Shown here: positions 12,776-14,967 of the stretch, piece after piece
Position numbering within the stretch: the stretch's first letter is position 1
Layout: each line of letters starts with the position of its first letter
NCBI GenBank assembly: GCA_030917145.1
Contig: JAUPVJ010000002.1
Span: 1-14,967, forward strand
From: Patescibacteria group bacterium
GTDB lineage: Bacteria; Patescibacteriota; Minisyncoccia; Phycocordibacterales; CAIRYW01
Direction: 5' to 3'
DNA length: 14,967 bases
The notes under the pieces: generated by a model
The model's database searches: none
What the model was told of the DNA's origin: nothing
Seen by the model: only the letters and a program-made list of their open reading frames with translations
Made by a program: the position numbers and the translations under genes

Positions 12776-14200
12776 ATGGAAAAGAAGTATATCCCAACAA
12801 TTGGACTCGAAATTCACGCAGATCTTAAAACCAAAAGTAAGATGTTTTGTGGTTGTAAAAACGACCCAGACGAAGAAAAACCAAACGTAAATGTCTGCCC
12901 AGTTTGCATGGGGCATCCTGGTACTTTGCCATTCCCAAACAAAGAAGCAATAAAGCATGTGCTAAAAGTAGGGGTTGCTGTTGGGGGTAAAAACGCGGAT
13001 TTTACAGAGTTTGATCGAAAGAATTATTTTTACCCAGATATTCCAAAGGGTTACCAAATCAGTCAGTACAAGTACCCACTTGTTTCTGGTGGAAATATAA
13101 AAGGTGTAGAGCTTACAAGAATTCACTTAGAGGAAGATACTGCTAAATCTAGTCACGATAAAGGGGACTATAGTTTGGTTGATTTCAATCGCTCATCACT
13201 TCCTTTGATGGAACTTGTGACTGAGCCTGTGATCCACGATGCAAAAACTGCGGGGGATTTTGCGCGTGAGCTTCAGCTGATTTTGCGTTACTTGGATGTC
13301 TCAGAAGCCAACATGGAAAAAGGGGAGATGCGAGTAGAAGCAAATATTTCAATTTCAGATGATCCAAATGTTTTGGGAACAAAAGTAGAAGTAAAAAATC
13401 TAAACTCTTTTAAGGTTGTAGAAAAAGCAATTGAATACGAAATTTCAAGACATATCGCTTTGCTTGAAGCGGGTGAAAAAGTAGTTCAAGAAACAAGAGG
13501 TTTCGACGAAAACACAGGAAAAACTTTTTCTCAAAGAACCAAAGAAGACGCTCATGATTATAGATATTTTCCAGAACCAGATATTCCAAAGTTTAAATTG
13601 TCTTTAATTCCAGAATTTTCTGTTGAAAATTTAAAAAAAGAATTACCAGAGCTCCCTGAAGAAAAAAGAAAAAGACTTCGAGAGGTTTACGGGATCAAAG
13701 AAGCTGATGTGGAAGTGTATGTACAAAACCTTTCCATCGCTAACTTTTTTGAAAGAACTATCGAAAATTTTTGTGACGACAAAGAGTGTGTGATTTTAGC
13801 TTCAAACTACATAGTGTCTGATTTGATGGGACTTATGAAAACTAGTGATGGTTCTTTCGGTCAGCTGTTTCCTAGTGATTTTGGAAAATTGATTCAGCTT
13901 CTGAAAGCAGGAAAACTTTCTTCTCGTGGTACAAAAGATACTCTAGCGATTTTATTTACTGAAGGTGGAGATCCAGAAAAAATTGCAGAAGAAAAAGGTT
14001 GGATTTTAAAAAATGATCCTGAAGCACTTAAAAAGATTTTGGAAAAAATAGTGAGCGAAAATCCGAAAGTTGTCGAGGAGTTTAAGAGTGGAAAAGATTC
14101 TGCTGTAAATTCTCTAATTGGTGTTGCAATGAAAGAAACAAAAGGAAGTGCAAGTCCTCAAGCTATTCGAGAGACTTTGATCGCAATTTTAAATTCATAA
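12776..14200 (+). CDS. gatB: Aspartyl/glutamyl-tRNA(Asn/Gln) amidotransferase subunit B
   Basis: 474 residues from the ATG at 12776, matching the family length of about 475 and the conserved N-terminus (IPTIGLEIHADLKTKSKMFC). An upstream in-frame ATG at 12734 would add 14 hydrophobic residues not seen in the family and would overlap the promoter. Four cysteines (C25, C27, C41, C44) form the family zinc site. Further signatures: FDRKNYFYPDIPKGYQISQY, GVELTRIHLEEDTAKSSHD, DFNRSSLPLMELVTEP, and the C-terminal GatB/Yqey helical domain from about 330. GatB is the kinase/tRNA-binding subunit that, with GatA and GatC, amidates misacylated Glu-tRNA(Gln) or Asp-tRNA(Asn). GatA and GatC are not in this window, so the operon is split. 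Confidence 0.97.
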   Translation: MEKKYIPTIGLEIHADLKTKSKMFCGCKNDPDEEKPNVNVCPVCMGHPGTLPFPNKEAIKHVLKVGVAVGGKNADFTEFDRKNYFYPDIPKGYQISQYKYPLVSGGNIKGVELTRIHLEEDTAKSSHDKGDYSLVDFNRSSLPLMELVTEPVIHDAKTAGDFARELQLILRYLDVSEANMEKGEMRVEANISISDDPNVLGTKVEVKNLNSFKVVEKAIEYEISRHIALLEAGEKVVQETRGFDENTGKTFSQRTKEDAHDYRYFPEPDIPKFKLSLIPEFSVENLKKELPELPEEKRKRLREVYGIKEADVEVYVQNLSIANFFERTIENFCDDKECVILASNYIVSDLMGLMKTSDGSFGQLFPSDFGKLIQLLKAGKLSSRGTKDTLAILFTEGGDPEKIAEEKGWILKNDPEALKKILEKIVSENPKVVEEFKSGKDSAVNSLIGVAMKETKGSASPQAIRETLIAILNS

Positions 14201-14276
14201 AATAGTAATCTTTTAGGGTTTTTTGGTATAAAAATTAAAAACTCGTAAAGAGGTTTGTAATTTTAGTAAAAACTTA

Positions 14277-14285
14277 TGATAGAAT
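14277..14285 (+). promoter_or_regulatory. Extended -10 promoter, leaderless, for gapdh
   Basis: TGATAGAAT fits TGnTAnnAT and ends six bases before the ATG at 14292. The 91-base gap after gatB otherwise holds only AT-rich sequence; I see no convincing terminator hairpin in it. Confidence 0.55.
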
Positions 14286-14291
14286 TATTGT

Positions 14292-14967
14292 ATGGATAGA
14301 AATCAAAAAATTAAAATTGCTATAAATGGCGCGGGGCGCATCGGAAGAGCTTTTTATAAACTTTCTCAAAGTTTTAAAGAAATAGAAATCGTTGCAATCA
14401 ACGACCTTGCAGATATAGAAAACATTGCTTACCTCATGAAGTTTGATAGCGCTTATGGAAAAAGCGGTTTTGGCGTAGAAGTCACTCCAGACAAAAAAAC
14501 ACTTTTGATTGCTGGAAAAAGAGTTTCGTACTTAAGTGAAAAAGACCCAAGTCTTTTACCGTGGGGAGAGCTCGATGTAGATATCGTGATCGAGTCTACG
14601 GGATTTTTTACTTCGTACGAAAAAGCTTCGGCTCACATAAAAGCAGGAGCAAAGCGAGTTGTAATCTCTGCTCCTTCTAAAGACGAAGCGGGAAGCGCAG
14701 TGGTTACCCCGACAGTTTTGCTTGGTATTAATGAAAAAGATTTAGAAACTTGCCCTGTGACTTCAAATGCAAGCTGTACTACAAACGCTACGAGCCCTGT
14801 GATTGCGATCTTAGATGAGGTTATTGGAATCGATAAGGCAATTCTTTCCACCGTGCACGGCTACACAGCAAGTCAGTCACTTGTAGATTCCCCAAGTAAA
14901 AAAGATTGGAAAGAAGGACGTGCTGCTGCGCAAAATATTGTTCCTACATCGACCGGTGCAGATCGGA
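14292..14967 (+). CDS. gap: Glyceraldehyde-3-phosphate dehydrogenase, cut by the window end
   Basis: 225 codons are visible of the roughly 335 expected; the gene runs off the right edge. The NAD-binding Rossmann start IAINGAGRIGRAFYK (9-23) has Ala where most family members have Phe (NGFGRIGR). AINDL (35-39) fits NAD use. The catalytic cysteine is in SNASCTTNATSP (C162), the histidine in STVHGYT (H189), and the phosphate-site regions DSPSKKDWKEGRAAAQNIVP (199-218) and STGAD are present. It performs the glycolytic oxidation and phosphorylation of glyceraldehyde-3-phosphate. The start is set by the leaderless promoter and the near absence of N-terminal extension. Confidence 0.96.
   Translation, partial: MDRNQKIKIAINGAGRIGRAFYKLSQSFKEIEIVAINDLADIENIAYLMKFDSAYGKSGFGVEVTPDKKTLLIAGKRVSYLSEKDPSLLPWGELDVDIVIESTGFFTSYEKASAHIKAGAKRVVISAPSKDEAGSAVVTPTVLLGINEKDLETCPVTSNASCTTNATSPVIAILDEVIGIDKAILSTVHGYTASQSLVDSPSKKDWKEGRAAAQNIVPTSTGADR

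Noticed and set aside
14201..14276. Terminator after gatB
   Set aside because: The only hairpin candidate (AAACTC with GAGGTTT near 14240-14257) needs a bulge and lacks a following T-run.

Overview
The window reads as a chromosomal segment of a Patescibacteria/CPR bacterium, most likely a Parcubacteria-type lineage. This rests on AT-rich sequence, very tight gene packing with several overlapping stop/start codons, an almost complete lack of Shine-Dalgarno sequences, apparent leaderless promoters, and typical CPR gene content: small one-TM paralogues, cohesin-domain surface proteins, an Obg without a C-terminal extension, a MYG1-like protein and an AI-2E-type permease. TGA is used as a stop (5911) and never appears inside a gene, so the standard bacterial code applies. 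No taxonomic marker was searched; this is inference.

Layout. 1-760: 3' part of a secreted or periplasmic class-A-like serine hydrolase. 789-2480: an operon of four tandem paralogous one-TM proteins of unknown function, closed by a strong terminator (2491-2523). 2554-7221: a four-gene surface operon of one secreted protein ending in a type-I-like dockerin and three membrane-anchored cohesin-domain proteins, which looks like a small self-contained dockerin/cohesin display system. 7269-9966: AI-2E-family permease, ABC ATPase and ABC-2 permease. 10104-10307: a 67-residue coiled-coil/TM protein. 10418-12286: a MYG1-like hydrolase and Obg GTPase. 12313-12727: two short minus-strand zinc-ribbon genes (59 and 58 aa), each with a terminator. 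12776-14200: gatB. 14292 to the end: gapdh, cut by the window edge.

The most unusual feature is a set of three inverted-repeat-bounded elements of 106-125 bp (9055-9179, 9989-10105, 10314-10419) packed within 1.4 kb. Each starts shortly after one gene's stop and ends inside the next gene's start codon. The outer core (ATCCCGTTAGA / TCTAACGGGAT) is shared, the inner part of each stem changes in both arms together, and the interiors are unrelated. Upstream of each element lies a second copy of the downstream start codon and adjacent bases (best case ATGGATC at 9985 and 10104, with a leaderless promoter aimed at the upstream copy). This fits either insertion of a mobile element at start codons with target duplication, or a family of structured leaders that sequester start codons; both readings are laid out in the findings.
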